A DNA stretch of 64,000 nucleotides from Streptomyces seoulensis (GTDB lineage: Bacteria > Actinomycetota > Actinomycetes > Streptomycetales > Streptomycetaceae): the NCBI GenBank assembly GCA_013364255.1, contig CP054936.1, positions 3,316,853 through 3,380,852 of the forward strand, given 5' to 3'. The translations under genes and the position numbers were made by a program. Shown piece after piece: positions 9,592-18,367 of this stretch (positions are counted from its first letter, which is position 1; each line of letters begins with the position of its first letter). The notes beneath the pieces are model-generated. The model ran no database searches. It worked only from the letters and a program-made list of their open reading frames with translations, and was not told the DNA's origin.

Positions 9592-9617
9592 TCCCCCGCT
9601 CGTCCGAGAGCGGGGGA
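9592..9617 (+). promoter_or_regulatory. 10-bp hairpin in the moxR leader
   Basis: TCCCCCGCTC (9592-9601) pairs perfectly with GAGCGGGGGA (9608-9617) around a 6-nt loop. It ends 6 nt before the GAGGAGG ribosome-binding site (9624-9630) of moxR. It could stabilise the transcript or influence ribosome loading. Confidence 0.45.
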
Positions 9618-9635
9618 AGGGCCGAGGAGGGCCGG

Positions 9636-10705
<1,070 letters not shown>

Positions 10706-10706
<1 letters not shown>

Positions 10707-12217
10707 TGACCGAAGCGGGGGCCCCGCGCCCGGAGGACGACCCGGCCGACAAGGGCGGGGTGCGCACCGCGCTGGCCGGTCTGACCACCCGCGGGCGCTC
10801 CTTCCTGGCCGCCGGGATCGCGGCCGCCGTCTGCGCCTACGTCCTCGGCCAGCCCGGACTGCTGCGGGTCGGCCTGCTGCTCGCCGTGCTGCCGCTGGTC
10901 TGCGCGGCCGTGCTGTACCGCACCCGCTACCGGGTGACCGGCAACCGCCGGCTCTCCCCCGCCCGGGTGCCCGCCGGCAGCGAGGCCCGCGTGCACCTGC
11001 GGATGGACAACGTCTCCCGGCTGCCGACCGGTCTGCTGATGCTCCAGGACCGGGTGCCGTACGTGCTCGGGCCGCGCCCCCGCTTCGTCCTCGACCGGGT
11101 GGAGCCCGGCGGCCGCCGCGAGGTGTCCTACCGGGTCCGCTCCGACCTGCGCGGGCGGTACCCGCTGGGGCCGCTGCAACTGCGCCTGACGGACCCGTTC
11201 GGCATGTGCGAACTGACCCGTTCCTTCTCCTCGTTCGACACCCTGACCGTCATACCGCGGGTGGCGCCGCTGCCGCCGGTCCGCCTGTCCGGCGAGGCCA
11301 AGGGGTACGGCGAGGGCCACCGGCGCGCGCCGGCGCTGGCCGGCGAGGACGACGTCATCCCGCGCGGCTACCGCTACGGCGACGATCTGCGCCGCGTGCA
11401 CTGGCGCTCCACCGCGCGCTACGGCGAGTTGATGGTGCGCCGCGAGGAGCAGCCGCACCGCGCCCGCTGCACGGTGCTGCTGGACACCCGGGCCGTCGCC
11501 TTCCGCGGCGCGGGCCCCGACTCGGCCTTCGAGTGGGCGGTGTCCGCCGCCGCCTCGGTGCTGGTGCACATGCTGGAGCGGGGTTTCACGGTGCGGCTGC
11601 TGACCGACACGGGCGACTCGGTGCCCGGCGAGAGCCCCGACGGGTTCTCCGGGGCCGGGCAGGAGTCGGCGGACGCGGCCGGGCTGATGATGGACACCCT
11701 CGCCGTGATCGACCACTCCGACGGGGCGGGTCTGTCCCGCGCCTACGACGTGCTGCGCGGCGGCGGTGAGGGACTGCTGGTCGCCTTCTTCGGCGGCCTC
11801 GACGAGACACAGGCCGCGGTGGCGGCGAAGATGCGGCAGCGCAGCGGGGGCGCGGTGGCCTTCGTGCTGGACGACGAGACGTGGACGCGGGGGGCGGCCG
11901 GCGCGGCCGATCCCGGCGGGCCGGGGGTGCTGCGGTTGCTGCGCGACGCGGGCTGGACGGCCGTGGGCGTGCCCCGCGGCGCCTCGCTGGAAGAACTCTG
12001 GCGCCGCGCCGACCACGAGCGCGCCGCCGCCGGGGGCCTGGGATCCGGCGGCGGGTACGGCGGCGGCCACGGCGGCACGGGGGCCGCGGGCGGCGGGTAC
12101 GGCGGCGGTGGGACAGGCGGCGGGGGCGGCTCGGCGTTCGGGGCCGGTTCCGCGGTGGCGGGCGGCGCCCGGTCCGGCGCGGCGGGCGGTACGGGCTTCG
12201 GGGAGGGGCGCGGATGA
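10706..12217 (+). CDS. DUF58 domain-containing membrane protein with glycine-rich tail
   Basis: A 503-residue protein (ATG 10706; GTG 10703 is an alternative). Two adjacent hydrophobic segments lie at ~residues 30-75, then a cytoplasmic region with the DUF58 core signature DDLRRVHWRSTAR and a VWA-like fold (VLLDTRAVAF). The last ~60 residues are almost pure Gly with Ser/Tyr/Ala and contain GGGYGGG twice; such a tail is not part of DUF58. It overlaps moxR by 1 nt and the transglutaminase gene by 4 nt (ATGA). Role inferred: partner of the MoxR ATPase. Confidence 0.9.
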
Positions 12218-14598
12218 GCGGGCGGACCCGGCTGGAGCTGAGCGCCGCGGTGGCGACGCTGCTGGCGGCCTGCGCGCTGCTGCCGCTGGTCGGCTCCTCC
12301 CGGTGGATCATGCAGGCCGCCCTGCTGGTGGCGGTGCAGTCGGCCACGGGCGCGGCGGCCCGGCGGGTGCCGCTGCCGCGGCCGCTGACCGTGCTGGTGC
12401 AGGCCCTGGTGACGCTGGTGCTGCTGACCCTGGTCTTCGCCCGGGGCCAGGCCCTGGCCGGACTGGTGCCGGGCCCCGACGCCTTCCGGTACCTGGTCGA
12501 CCTGTTGCAGCAGGGCGCCGACGACGTCAGCCGGTACGCCACCCCGGCGCCGCTGACCGACGGCATCCGGCTGATGCTGGTCGGCGGCGTCCTGGTGATC
12601 GGGCTGCTGGTGGACGCCCTCGCGGTGACCTTCCGCAGCGCCGCCCCCGCCGGGCTGCCGCTGCTCGCGCTGTACTCCGTGGCCGCGGGCCTGGCCACCG
12701 GCGACTGGGACTGGCTGTGGTTCGTCCTCGCGGCGGCGGGCTATCTGACACTGCTGCTGGCCGAGGGCCGGGACCGGCTCTCCCAGTGGGGCCGGGTGTT
12801 CAGCGGTGCGGCGCGCCCGCCGGGCCGGGAGTCCGGCGGCGCGCCCGCGCCGGTGCGCACCGGACGCCGCATCGGCGCGCTCGCGCTGGGCGTCGCCCTG
12901 GTGGTGCCGCTCGCGCTGCCGGCGATGGACGGCGGACTGCTGGGCCCCGCCGGGCCGGGCGTCGGCGGCGGCGTCGGGGGCGGCGGCACGATCTCCGCGG
13001 TGAACCCGCTCGTCTCGCTGCGCGACAGCCTGAACGTCGACCAGGACCGCACGGTCCTGAGCCTGCGCACCAACGCCGCGGACGCCTCCGACCTGTACCT
13101 GCGCATCGTCTCCCTGGACGACTTCGACGGCACCACCTGGAAACCGTCCCAGCGGCACATCGTCGGGGTGCCGGACCCGCTGCCCACCCCGGCCGGCCTC
13201 GGCGGCGACGTCAGACGCGCGGAGATCACCACGACGGTCTCCGCGGCCGACTGGTACGCCCAGGACTGGCTGCCGATGCCGTACCCGCCCAGCGGCGTAC
13301 GGGTCAAGGGCAACTGGCGCTACGAACCGGTGGGCATGACGCTGGTCGGCGACCACGGACAGAACACCCGCGGGCTGTCGTACGAGGTCCGGAGCCTGGA
13401 CGTGCAGCCGACGGCGGCGCAGCTGGCCGACGCGCCGAACCCGTCCGGCGCGCTGAAGCGCGAGTACACCGAGGTGCCCCGGTCGCTGCCGGAGATCGTC
13501 GGGATCACCGCGCGCGCGGTGACCGACGGGGCGGCCAACCACTACGAGCAGGCGGTCAAGCTCCAGGACTGGTTCGCCCTGGACGGCGGCTTCCAGTACG
13601 ACACCCGGGTCGAGGTGGGCACCGGCTCGCAGGCGATCGCCAAGTTCCTCAAGGACAAGCGGGGCTTCTGCGTCCACTTCTCCTTCGCGATGGCCGCGAT
13701 GGCGCGCACGCTGGGCATCCCCGCCCGGGTGGCGGTCGGCTTCGCGCCCGGCGCGCCGCAGGGCGACGGCACGCTCGCGGTGGGGCTGAAGGACGCGCAC
13801 GCCTGGCCCGAGCTGTACTTCGAGGGCGTCGGCTGGACCCGCTTCGAACCGACCCCGACGCGGGGCACGCTGCCGCAGTACACCCGGTCGGACACCCCGG
13901 ACACGAGCCTGCCGAACCCGACGGCGCCGCCCCCGCCGGCGAGCGCGGCCCCGTCCGCCTCGGCCCCGGCGAGCACGGCGTGCCCGCCGGCGCAGCGGCG
14001 GCTGCGGGAGTGCCCGAGCCCGTCGGCTCAGGCGGCGCCGCCGGTCGACGGCGGCGGTCCGCGCTGGTGGGCGGTCGCGGCGTGGACGCTGGGCGGGGCG
14101 GTGGTCGTGGTGCTCCCGCTGCTGCCGCTGCTGTGGCGCCGCAGGGCGCGGTCGGTGCGGCTCGGCGCGCACGGGCGGGGTGCGGCGGACGCCGCGCCGC
14201 ACACGCTGGCCGTCTGGCGGGAACTGACCGACACGGCGTGGGACTTCGGGATCCCGCCGGACGACTCGCAGACGCCGCGCAAGGCGGCGGCGCGGATCGT
14301 CCGGCTCGGGCGGCTCGATCCGGTGACCGCGGAGTCGGTGCACCGGCTGGCCGACGCGGTGGAGCAGGTGCTCTACGCGCCGCGGCCGCGTCCGGTGGCC
14401 GGGCTGGCCGAGGACGCCCGCCGGGCCGCCGCGGGCCTGGGCGCCACCGCCTCCCGCACGGCCAGGCTGCGCGCCGCCCTGGCCCCCCGCTCGGCCGCCC
14501 GCCTGGTGTGGGCCCTCGCCGACCGCTGGTCGGCGCTGAGATCCCGCACGGCGGCCCTGCGCCCGCCCCCGCGCCGCCCGTCACGGCAGGAGGGCTAG
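12214..14598 (+). CDS. TgpA-family transmembrane transglutaminase-like protein
   Basis: A 794-residue membrane protein. Five or six N-terminal TM segments (~residues 10-200, DUF3488 region) precede an extracytoplasmic transglutaminase-like core. Catalytic Cys486 lies in KRGFCVHFSFAMA and His529 in KDAHAWPELYFEG, followed by EPTPTRGTLP. A Pro/Ala/Ser-rich linker, another TM (~residues 620-645) and a cytoplasmic DUF4129 tail complete the protein. Coupled to the DUF58 gene by a 4-nt overlap. Substrate unknown; the family is linked to cell-surface protein processing or crosslinking. A hairpin terminator follows the stop. Confidence 0.92.
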   Translation: MSGRTRLELSAAVATLLAACALLPLVGSSRWIMQAALLVAVQSATGAAARRVPLPRPLTVLVQALVTLVLLTLVFARGQALAGLVPGPDAFRYLVDLLQQGADDVSRYATPAPLTDGIRLMLVGGVLVIGLLVDALAVTFRSAAPAGLPLLALYSVAAGLATGDWDWLWFVLAAAGYLTLLLAEGRDRLSQWGRVFSGAARPPGRESGGAPAPVRTGRRIGALALGVALVVPLALPAMDGGLLGPAGPGVGGGVGGGGTISAVNPLVSLRDSLNVDQDRTVLSLRTNAADASDLYLRIVSLDDFDGTTWKPSQRHIVGVPDPLPTPAGLGGDVRRAEITTTVSAADWYAQDWLPMPYPPSGVRVKGNWRYEPVGMTLVGDHGQNTRGLSYEVRSLDVQPTAAQLADAPNPSGALKREYTEVPRSLPEIVGITARAVTDGAANHYEQAVKLQDWFALDGGFQYDTRVEVGTGSQAIAKFLKDKRGFCVHFSFAMAAMARTLGIPARVAVGFAPGAPQGDGTLAVGLKDAHAWPELYFEGVGWTRFEPTPTRGTLPQYTRSDTPDTSLPNPTAPPPPASAAPSASAPASTACPPAQRRLRECPSPSAQAAPPVDGGGPRWWAVAAWTLGGAVVVVLPLLPLLWRRRARSVRLGAHGRGAADAAPHTLAVWRELTDTAWDFGIPPDDSQTPRKAAARIVRLGRLDPVTAESVHRLADAVEQVLYAPRPRPVAGLAEDARRAAAGLGATASRTARLRAALAPRSAARLVWALADRWSALRSRTAALRPPPRRPSRQEG

Positions 14599-14606
14599 CC
14601 CCACCC

Positions 14607-14645
14607 GCACGGCATGGGGGCGATCAGCCGGTCGCCCCCACGTGC
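14607..14645 (+). terminator. hairpin terminator after the moxR operon
   Basis: GGGGGCGA (14616-14623) pairs with TCGCCCCC (14632-14639), extended by T-A and by GCAC/GTGC outer arms. It begins 8 nt after the transglutaminase stop. This is the first of two hairpins between convergent genes. Confidence 0.65.
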
Positions 14646-14698
14646 GGCGGGCGACTGATCGCCTCCCGAGGCGGCGCTACGCCCAGCCTGCCCGGGCA

Positions 14699-14951
14699 GG
14701 CTGCGTCACCGCGTCCGGCGGGGCGGCGTCACCGCGTCCGGAGAGGCAGCGTCGCCGCGCCCGGGCAGGCGGCGCCACCGTGAATGGAGAGGCTGCGTCA
14801 CCCTGCCCGGAGAAACGGCGTCACCGCGTCCGAAGAGGCAGCGTCGCCGCGCCCGGGCAGGCGGCGCCACCGTGAATGGAGGGGCGGCGTCAACCTTCCT
14901 GGCGAGGTGGCGGCGCCGTGCCCCGAGAGGCGGCGTCGCCGGGCCGGACGG
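14699..14951. repeat. tandem array of eleven imperfect 23-bp repeats
   Basis: Eleven consecutive 23-nt units start at 14699, 14722, 14745, 14768, 14791, 14814, 14837, 14860, 14883, 14906 and 14929. Each begins GGCGGCGTCACC or a close variant, followed by an 11-nt half such as GCGTCCGGAGA. Units 2-5 and 6-9 form a higher-order 92-bp duplication (14724-14815 and 14816-14907) whose first ~62 nt differ at one base. Spacing is head-to-tail with no unique spacers, so this is a minisatellite, not CRISPR. No insertion-sequence ends are visible. Confidence 0.85.
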
Positions 14952-14990
14952 TGGCCGTCGGCTTCGCTCGGCGGCCGGGGGGCGGACAGC

Positions 14991-15029
14991 GGTGAGGGGC
15001 CGACCACTCGTCGTGGTCGGCCCCTCACC
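14991..15029. terminator. 17-bp perfect hairpin, bidirectional terminator
   Basis: GGTGAGGGGCCGACCAC (14991-15007) is perfectly complementary to 15013-15029 with a 5-nt loop TCGTC. It lies 18 nt from the stop of the minus-strand DUF3040 gene and downstream of the plus-strand transglutaminase operon, so it can stop transcription from both sides. Confidence 0.8.
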
Positions 15030-15046
15030 GTCGTAGGAGGTCGGGC

Positions 15047-15436
15047 TTAGTGGCCCTGTTCGTCGCGGCGGCGCTGCCAGCGCTGTTCGATGCGGTCCAT
15101 CATGGAGCGCTTGGCCCGCACCGGGCGGCGGGCGTGCGGGCCGCCGACGGGCTGCTCGCCCGGCTTGGGGGCCTTGCGCCAGCCGGTCACGGCCAGCACG
15201 GCACAGCCGAGCATGACCAGGAAGCCCACGACGCTCACCCATGTCCGCTGGGTGACCACACCCGCCATGAGGAGCGCGATACCCACGAGGAAGCCCGCGA
15301 CCGCCTGGTAGACCCGCCGCCGGGTGTACGTACGCAGCCCGCTTCCCTCGAGCGCCGACGCGAACTTGGGATCTTCGGCGTACAGCGCTCGCTCCATCTG
15401 CTCGAGCATGCGCTGCTCGTGCTCCGAGAGCGGCAC
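15047..15436 (-). CDS. DUF3040 domain-containing membrane protein
   Basis: A 129-residue small membrane protein of unknown function, widespread in Actinobacteria (Rv2169c type). It starts PLSEHEQRMLEQMERAL after GTG 15436, the DUF3040 signature, and has two TM helices (~residues 45-90). A basic C-terminus ends QRWQRRRDEQGH. Start chosen because GAGGAGGA lies 5 nt upstream of the GTG; the longer open frame has no conservation. The 297-nt gap upstream (15437-15733), to the methyltransferase stop, contains nothing I can support as a gene. Confidence 0.88.
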   Translation of the reverse strand: MPLSEHEQRMLEQMERALYAEDPKFASALEGSGLRTYTRRRVYQAVAGFLVGIALLMAGVVTQRTWVSVVGFLVMLGCAVLAVTGWRKAPKPGEQPVGGPHARRPVRAKRSMMDRIEQRWQRRRDEQGH

Positions 15437-15733
15437 GGAGTCCTCCTCATCATGCAGTCGCCGGGGGGCGACCGGGGGGGTCCCTTCAGGATAGGCAGGG
15501 AATCGCCCCCGTGAAACCCGCCCCTCTGCGCCAACTGGCCAACCTGATCCGCCACGGCGGGCCCGGCTCGCTGAGGCTTCCATTCCCCGGCGGCCGACCC
15601 GTCATGCCGGACGGTCTCCCTCGATCATACGGCGCACCGTGCGGGAGCGGGGGGCCTGTGGCGCACTCCATGCCCGGCCGGGCGGCCGATCGGCGGCCCG
15701 GCCCAGGAGTGGCCCCGGGCCCCACCGACCTGC

Positions 15734-16558
15734 TCAGGCCCCGCCGGTGGCCGGGGTCTCGCCGAGTACGTGGAGCTGCGTGGCCACGGAGTGGAAGGCC
15801 GGCAGCTCGGCGGCGGCCGCCTCCAGCTCCAGCAGCGCGTCCAGCGTGCCGGGCTCGGTGTCCACCAGCACCCCGGGCACGAGGTCGGCGAAGACCCGTA
15901 CGCCGTGCACCGCGCCGACGGTCAGGCCCGCGCCCTCGACGAGCGCGGTGAGCTGTTCGGCGGTGAAGCGGCGCGGCACCGGGTCGCCCTCGCCCCAGCG
16001 TCCGTCGGGGTCGCCCAGGGCTCGCCGGGCCTCCTTGAAGTGGCCGGCCAGGGCCCGGGCGAGCACCGCTCCGCCGAGGCCGGCGGCGAGCAGGCTGAGG
16101 ACGCCCTCGGCGCGCAGCGCGGCGACCGCGTTGCGCAGGCCCTCGGCGGGGTCGTCCACGTACTCCAGGACGCCGTGGCACAGCACCGTGTCGTAGCCGC
16201 CGCGCTCGACCACGTCGAAGAGTCCGTGCGCGTCGCCCTGCACGCCGCGCACCCGGTCGGCGACGCCGGCCTCCGCGGCGCGGCGCTCCAGGGCGAACAG
16301 CGCGTTGGGGCTGGGGTCGACCACGGTGACCCGGTGGCCGAGACCGGCGAGCGGCACGGCGAAGTTGCCGCTGCCGCCGCCGGTGTCGAGGACGTCCAGC
16401 GCCTCCCGGCCGGTGGCCTTGACCCGCCGGTCCAGGGCGTCCCGCAGCACCTCCCAGACCACGGCGGTACGCAGCGAGGCGCGGGGGCGGGCGGGGCCGG
16501 GGCGCAGCGGCGTCTTGTGCTGGTGGGGGGAGACGGGCGGGCGCATCGGGTCCGACAC
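15734..16558 (-). CDS. class I SAM-dependent methyltransferase
   Basis: A 274-residue cytoplasmic methyltransferase. The SAM-binding glycine motif VLDTGGGSGNFAVPLAG (~residue 56), the acidic post-II residue in VTVVDPSPNAL, and motif IV YDTVLCHGVLEYVDDP fit a Rossmann-fold enzyme close to CmoM/UbiE-like proteins. The substrate cannot be read from the sequence. The N-terminus is basic and Pro-rich. It lies 90 nt downstream of the HEPN gene on the same strand and may share its transcript. Confidence 0.85.
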   Translation of the reverse strand: MSDPMRPPVSPHQHKTPLRPGPARPRASLRTAVVWEVLRDALDRRVKATGREALDVLDTGGGSGNFAVPLAGLGHRVTVVDPSPNALFALERRAAEAGVADRVRGVQGDAHGLFDVVERGGYDTVLCHGVLEYVDDPAEGLRNAVAALRAEGVLSLLAAGLGGAVLARALAGHFKEARRALGDPDGRWGEGDPVPRRFTAEQLTALVEGAGLTVGAVHGVRVFADLVPGVLVDTEPGTLDALLELEAAAAELPAFHSVATQLHVLGETPATGGA

Positions 16559-16648
16559 GGCTGTTGACTCCTCGCGGCGGCACCGCCTCTTGCGCGGCGG
16601 GGCGATCGGGCTGCCTGCCCGGCCCGGGAAACGGGAGGCGGGAAGGCT

Positions 16649-17230
16649 TCAGGCACTCTCCACCCTATTGCCTCCGCCGCCGCCCGTGCCCGTCGCCTCG
16701 GCGCCGCCGCCCTCCCCCTCCCCCGGGCGGGGCTGCGGCAGTACCGGCTGGAGGACCAGCATCCGTTCCACGATGCGCAGGAACATCGCCACGTCGCGTA
16801 TCAGGTCGTCGGCGTCCCGGCGGCCGGCCGCGCCCTGGACGCCCGCCTCGGCCAGCGCGCGGCGGCGGGCGCCCGAGGCGAACAGCGCGCTCCACTCGGT
16901 CAGTTCGGGCGCTATCTCGGGCAGGACCTCCCAGGCGCTGCGGATCCGGGCCCGGCGCCTGGGGCTGGTCTCGGGGCGGCCGCGCGCGGCGAGCACGGCG
17001 GCGGCGGTGCGCAGGGCGGCGAGGTGGGCGGTGGCGTAGCGCTCGTTGGGCTGTTCCAGGACGGTGGCCTCGTCGAGTCCGGCGCGGGCCTGGGCGAGCA
17101 GGTCGAGGGCGGCGGGCGGGGCCGTGGCCCGGCGGAGCACGGGGTGCACGTCGCTCGCCGGGCCGGTCAGTGAGGGGGCAGGGCTCAGGGCGCGGCGCCG
17201 GCCTGCGGCGGCTGCGGACGAGTGGGCCAT
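16649..17230 (-). CDS. SAV_6107-family HEPN domain protein
   Basis: A 193-residue protein of the actinobacterial SAV_6107 HEPN family. An all-helical core carries NERYATAH, which fits the RX4H motif of HEPN ribonucleases (Arg and His four residues apart). The C-terminus is a low-complexity Gly/Glu-rich stretch. Start: ATG 17230 has AGGAGG 7 nt upstream; the frame continues upstream but crosses the promoter. The promoter matches the PafBC DNA-damage type, suggesting induction by genotoxic stress. Whether it is an active RNase is inference; no cognate nucleotidyltransferase antitoxin is adjacent. Confidence 0.85.
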   Translation of the reverse strand: MAHSSAAAAGRRRALSPAPSLTGPASDVHPVLRRATAPPAALDLLAQARAGLDEATVLEQPNERYATAHLAALRTAAAVLAARGRPETSPRRRARIRSAWEVLPEIAPELTEWSALFASGARRRALAEAGVQGAAGRRDADDLIRDVAMFLRIVERMLVLQPVLPQPRPGEGEGGGAEATGTGGGGGNRVESA

Positions 17231-17254
17231 GACGAACCTCCTGTCGTCTGGGTC

Positions 17255-17270
17255 ACGGCACAGGTGCCGT
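17255..17270. promoter_or_regulatory. 16-bp palindrome in the HEPN gene leader
   Basis: ACGGCAC (17255-17261) and GTGCCGT (17264-17270) form a perfect inverted repeat with a 2-nt centre. It begins right where transcription from the PafBC-like promoter should start (about 17272). It could be an operator or a short leader hairpin. Confidence 0.45.
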
Positions 17271-17278
17271 ATGTGCCC

Positions 17279-17301
17279 ATCGTGAGGTATGCCACTGACA
17301 A
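17279..17301 (-). promoter_or_regulatory. PafBC-type (RecA-independent DNA damage) promoter motif
   Basis: On the minus strand TTGTCAGTGGC (17301-17291) is followed after 6 nt by CACGAT (17284-17279). The 11-nt element equals the mycobacterial RecA-NDp consensus TTGTCRGTGGC, and the -10-like hexamer sits at the right spacing with A2 and T6 conserved. The predicted leader to ATG 17230 is ~42 nt with AGGAGG. Only the -10 first base departs from consensus. Confidence 0.65.
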
Positions 17302-17320
17302 TCCGTTCTGACCTGGACTT

Positions 17321-17350
17321 TTGCTTGGATCGCGACATCGGGGGTAGTTT
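17321..17350 (+). promoter_or_regulatory. putative promoter of the ABC/YhgE/TetR operon
   Basis: TTGCTT (17321-17326) and TAGTTT (17345-17350) are separated by 18 nt, a plausible sigma-HrdB promoter. The palindromic operator begins immediately after the -10 hexamer, so a bound repressor would cover the transcription start. Confidence 0.5.
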
Positions 17351-17372
17351 TTGCACTGACCAGTCAGTTCAA
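17351..17372. promoter_or_regulatory. 22-bp TetR-type operator
   Basis: Half-sites TTGCACTGAC (17351-17360) and GTCAGTTCAA (17363-17372) are inverted around CA, with 9 of 10 positions complementary. A second, overlapping imperfect palindrome, AGTTCAATTGACT, covers 17366-17378. Size and symmetry fit a TetR dimer, and the operon's third gene encodes one, so autoregulation is likely. Confidence 0.7.
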
Positions 17373-17398
17373 TTGACTCCAGGGGGAGGGGAAGGCCC

Positions 17399-18367
17399 GT
17401 GGACGGCGCCGATGACCCGCGGGACACCCCGCACACCCCGCACACCCCGCACGAGACGGCCGGCCCTGCGGGCGACGCCCCGCGAGAGGCCGTACCCGGC
17501 CCCGCGGACGACGATCCGCGCGGTCTCGCCGTCGTGGCCCGCGGGTTCGGGCTGCGCGGGCCGCGCGGCTGGGCGTTCCGCGACGTGGACGTCGACGCGC
17601 CGCCCGGTTCGCTGATCGCCGTCGTGGGCCCGTCCGGGTCCGGCCGCACCTGTCTGCTGCTGGCCCTCACCGGACGGATGAAGCCCACCGAAGGAGTGGC
17701 CGAGGTCGGCGGTCTCAAACCTCCCCGGCACATGTCCGCCCTGCGCCGGATCAGCGCGCCGGCCAACGTCCCCGGCGTCACCGACCTCGAACCCGCCCTC
17801 ACCGTCGGCGAGCACCTGCGCGAACGGGCGCTGCTCCAGGACCGGTTCGGCACCGCGCCGCGCGCCCTGCTGCGCTCGCGCGCCCGGCGGCGGGCCGAGC
17901 GGCGGGAGGCGACGGACGCGGCGCTGGCCGCCGCCGGGCTCGACCTCGCGGCGCTGCCCAAGGGCGCCCGGACCGCCGTGCGCGATCTGGAGCGGCTGGA
18001 GGCGTTGCGTCTGTCCGTCGCCCTGGCCCTGATGTCCGGGCCGCGGCTGCTCGCCGTGGACGACGCCGACTACAAGCTCTCGGCCGCCGAACGGGCGGAG
18101 GTGTGGGAGCTGTTGGGCTCCCTGGCCGCGTCCGGCACGACCGTGCTGGCGGTGTGCTCGGAGGCGCCCGAGGGCGCGGTGACCGTCTCCACCACCGGTT
18201 CCCGCGGGCCGGCGAGCACCCGCGACGGCGGCCCCACCGCCGAGGACGAGACCGCCGAGGACGAGGCCGACCAGGGCGGGGTCGCCCAGGGGGAGGCTGC
18301 CGAGGGCGAGTTCGCCGACGACGAGAAGGGGGCGGCGGATGCGCTCGCCGAGACTGGCCGCTCTTGA
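17399..18367 (+). CDS. ABC transporter ATP-binding protein, degenerate
   Basis: A 322-residue ATPase-fold protein. Walker A is GPSGSGRTCLLLAL (~residue 78). The ABC signature LSGGQ is not recognisable (the corresponding stretch reads RDLERLEALRLSVALAL) and Walker B reads RLLAVDDADYKL, with Asp where the catalytic Glu is expected. N-terminal HTPHTP repeats and an acidic C-terminal tail (~residues 270-315, rich in Glu/Asp) flank the domain. Start GTG 17399 follows a GGGGGAGGGG ribosome-binding site. It overlaps the YhgE gene by 29 nt, so the two are probably partners. Confidence 0.8.
   Translation: MDGADDPRDTPHTPHTPHETAGPAGDAPREAVPGPADDDPRGLAVVARGFGLRGPRGWAFRDVDVDAPPGSLIAVVGPSGSGRTCLLLALTGRMKPTEGVAEVGGLKPPRHMSALRRISAPANVPGVTDLEPALTVGEHLRERALLQDRFGTAPRALLRSRARRRAERREATDAALAAAGLDLAALPKGARTAVRDLERLEALRLSVALALMSGPRLLAVDDADYKLSAAERAEVWELLGSLAASGTTVLAVCSEAPEGAVTVSTTGSRGPASTRDGGPTAEDETAEDEADQGGVAQGEAAEGEFADDEKGAADALAETGRS

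Larger units (their letters stand above)
9206..9635. other. 430-nt intergenic region before moxR
   Basis: No coding sequence is supported here. The first ~100 nt (9210-9310) are a degenerate run of GGGCGCG/CCCGGCAC-like words. Further on are a DnaA-box match (9453-9461), a GTGACGTCAC palindrome (9503-9512), a 7-bp hairpin formed by ACGCGGA and TCCGCGT (9511-9529), and a strong hairpin (9592-9617) directly before the moxR ribosome-binding site. The moxR promoter must be in here but I cannot pick its -10/-35 with confidence. Confidence 0.6.
14646..15046. other. intergenic region between tgpA and the DUF3040 gene
   Basis: Noncoding. It holds eleven imperfect 23-bp tandem repeats (14699-14951) and a strong bidirectional hairpin (14991-15029). 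Short open frames that cross the array differ in every unit because 23 is not a multiple of 3, so coding is unlikely. Confidence 0.75.

Noticed and set aside
14699..14951. CRISPR array
   Set aside because: Units are contiguous without unique spacers and no cas genes are nearby.
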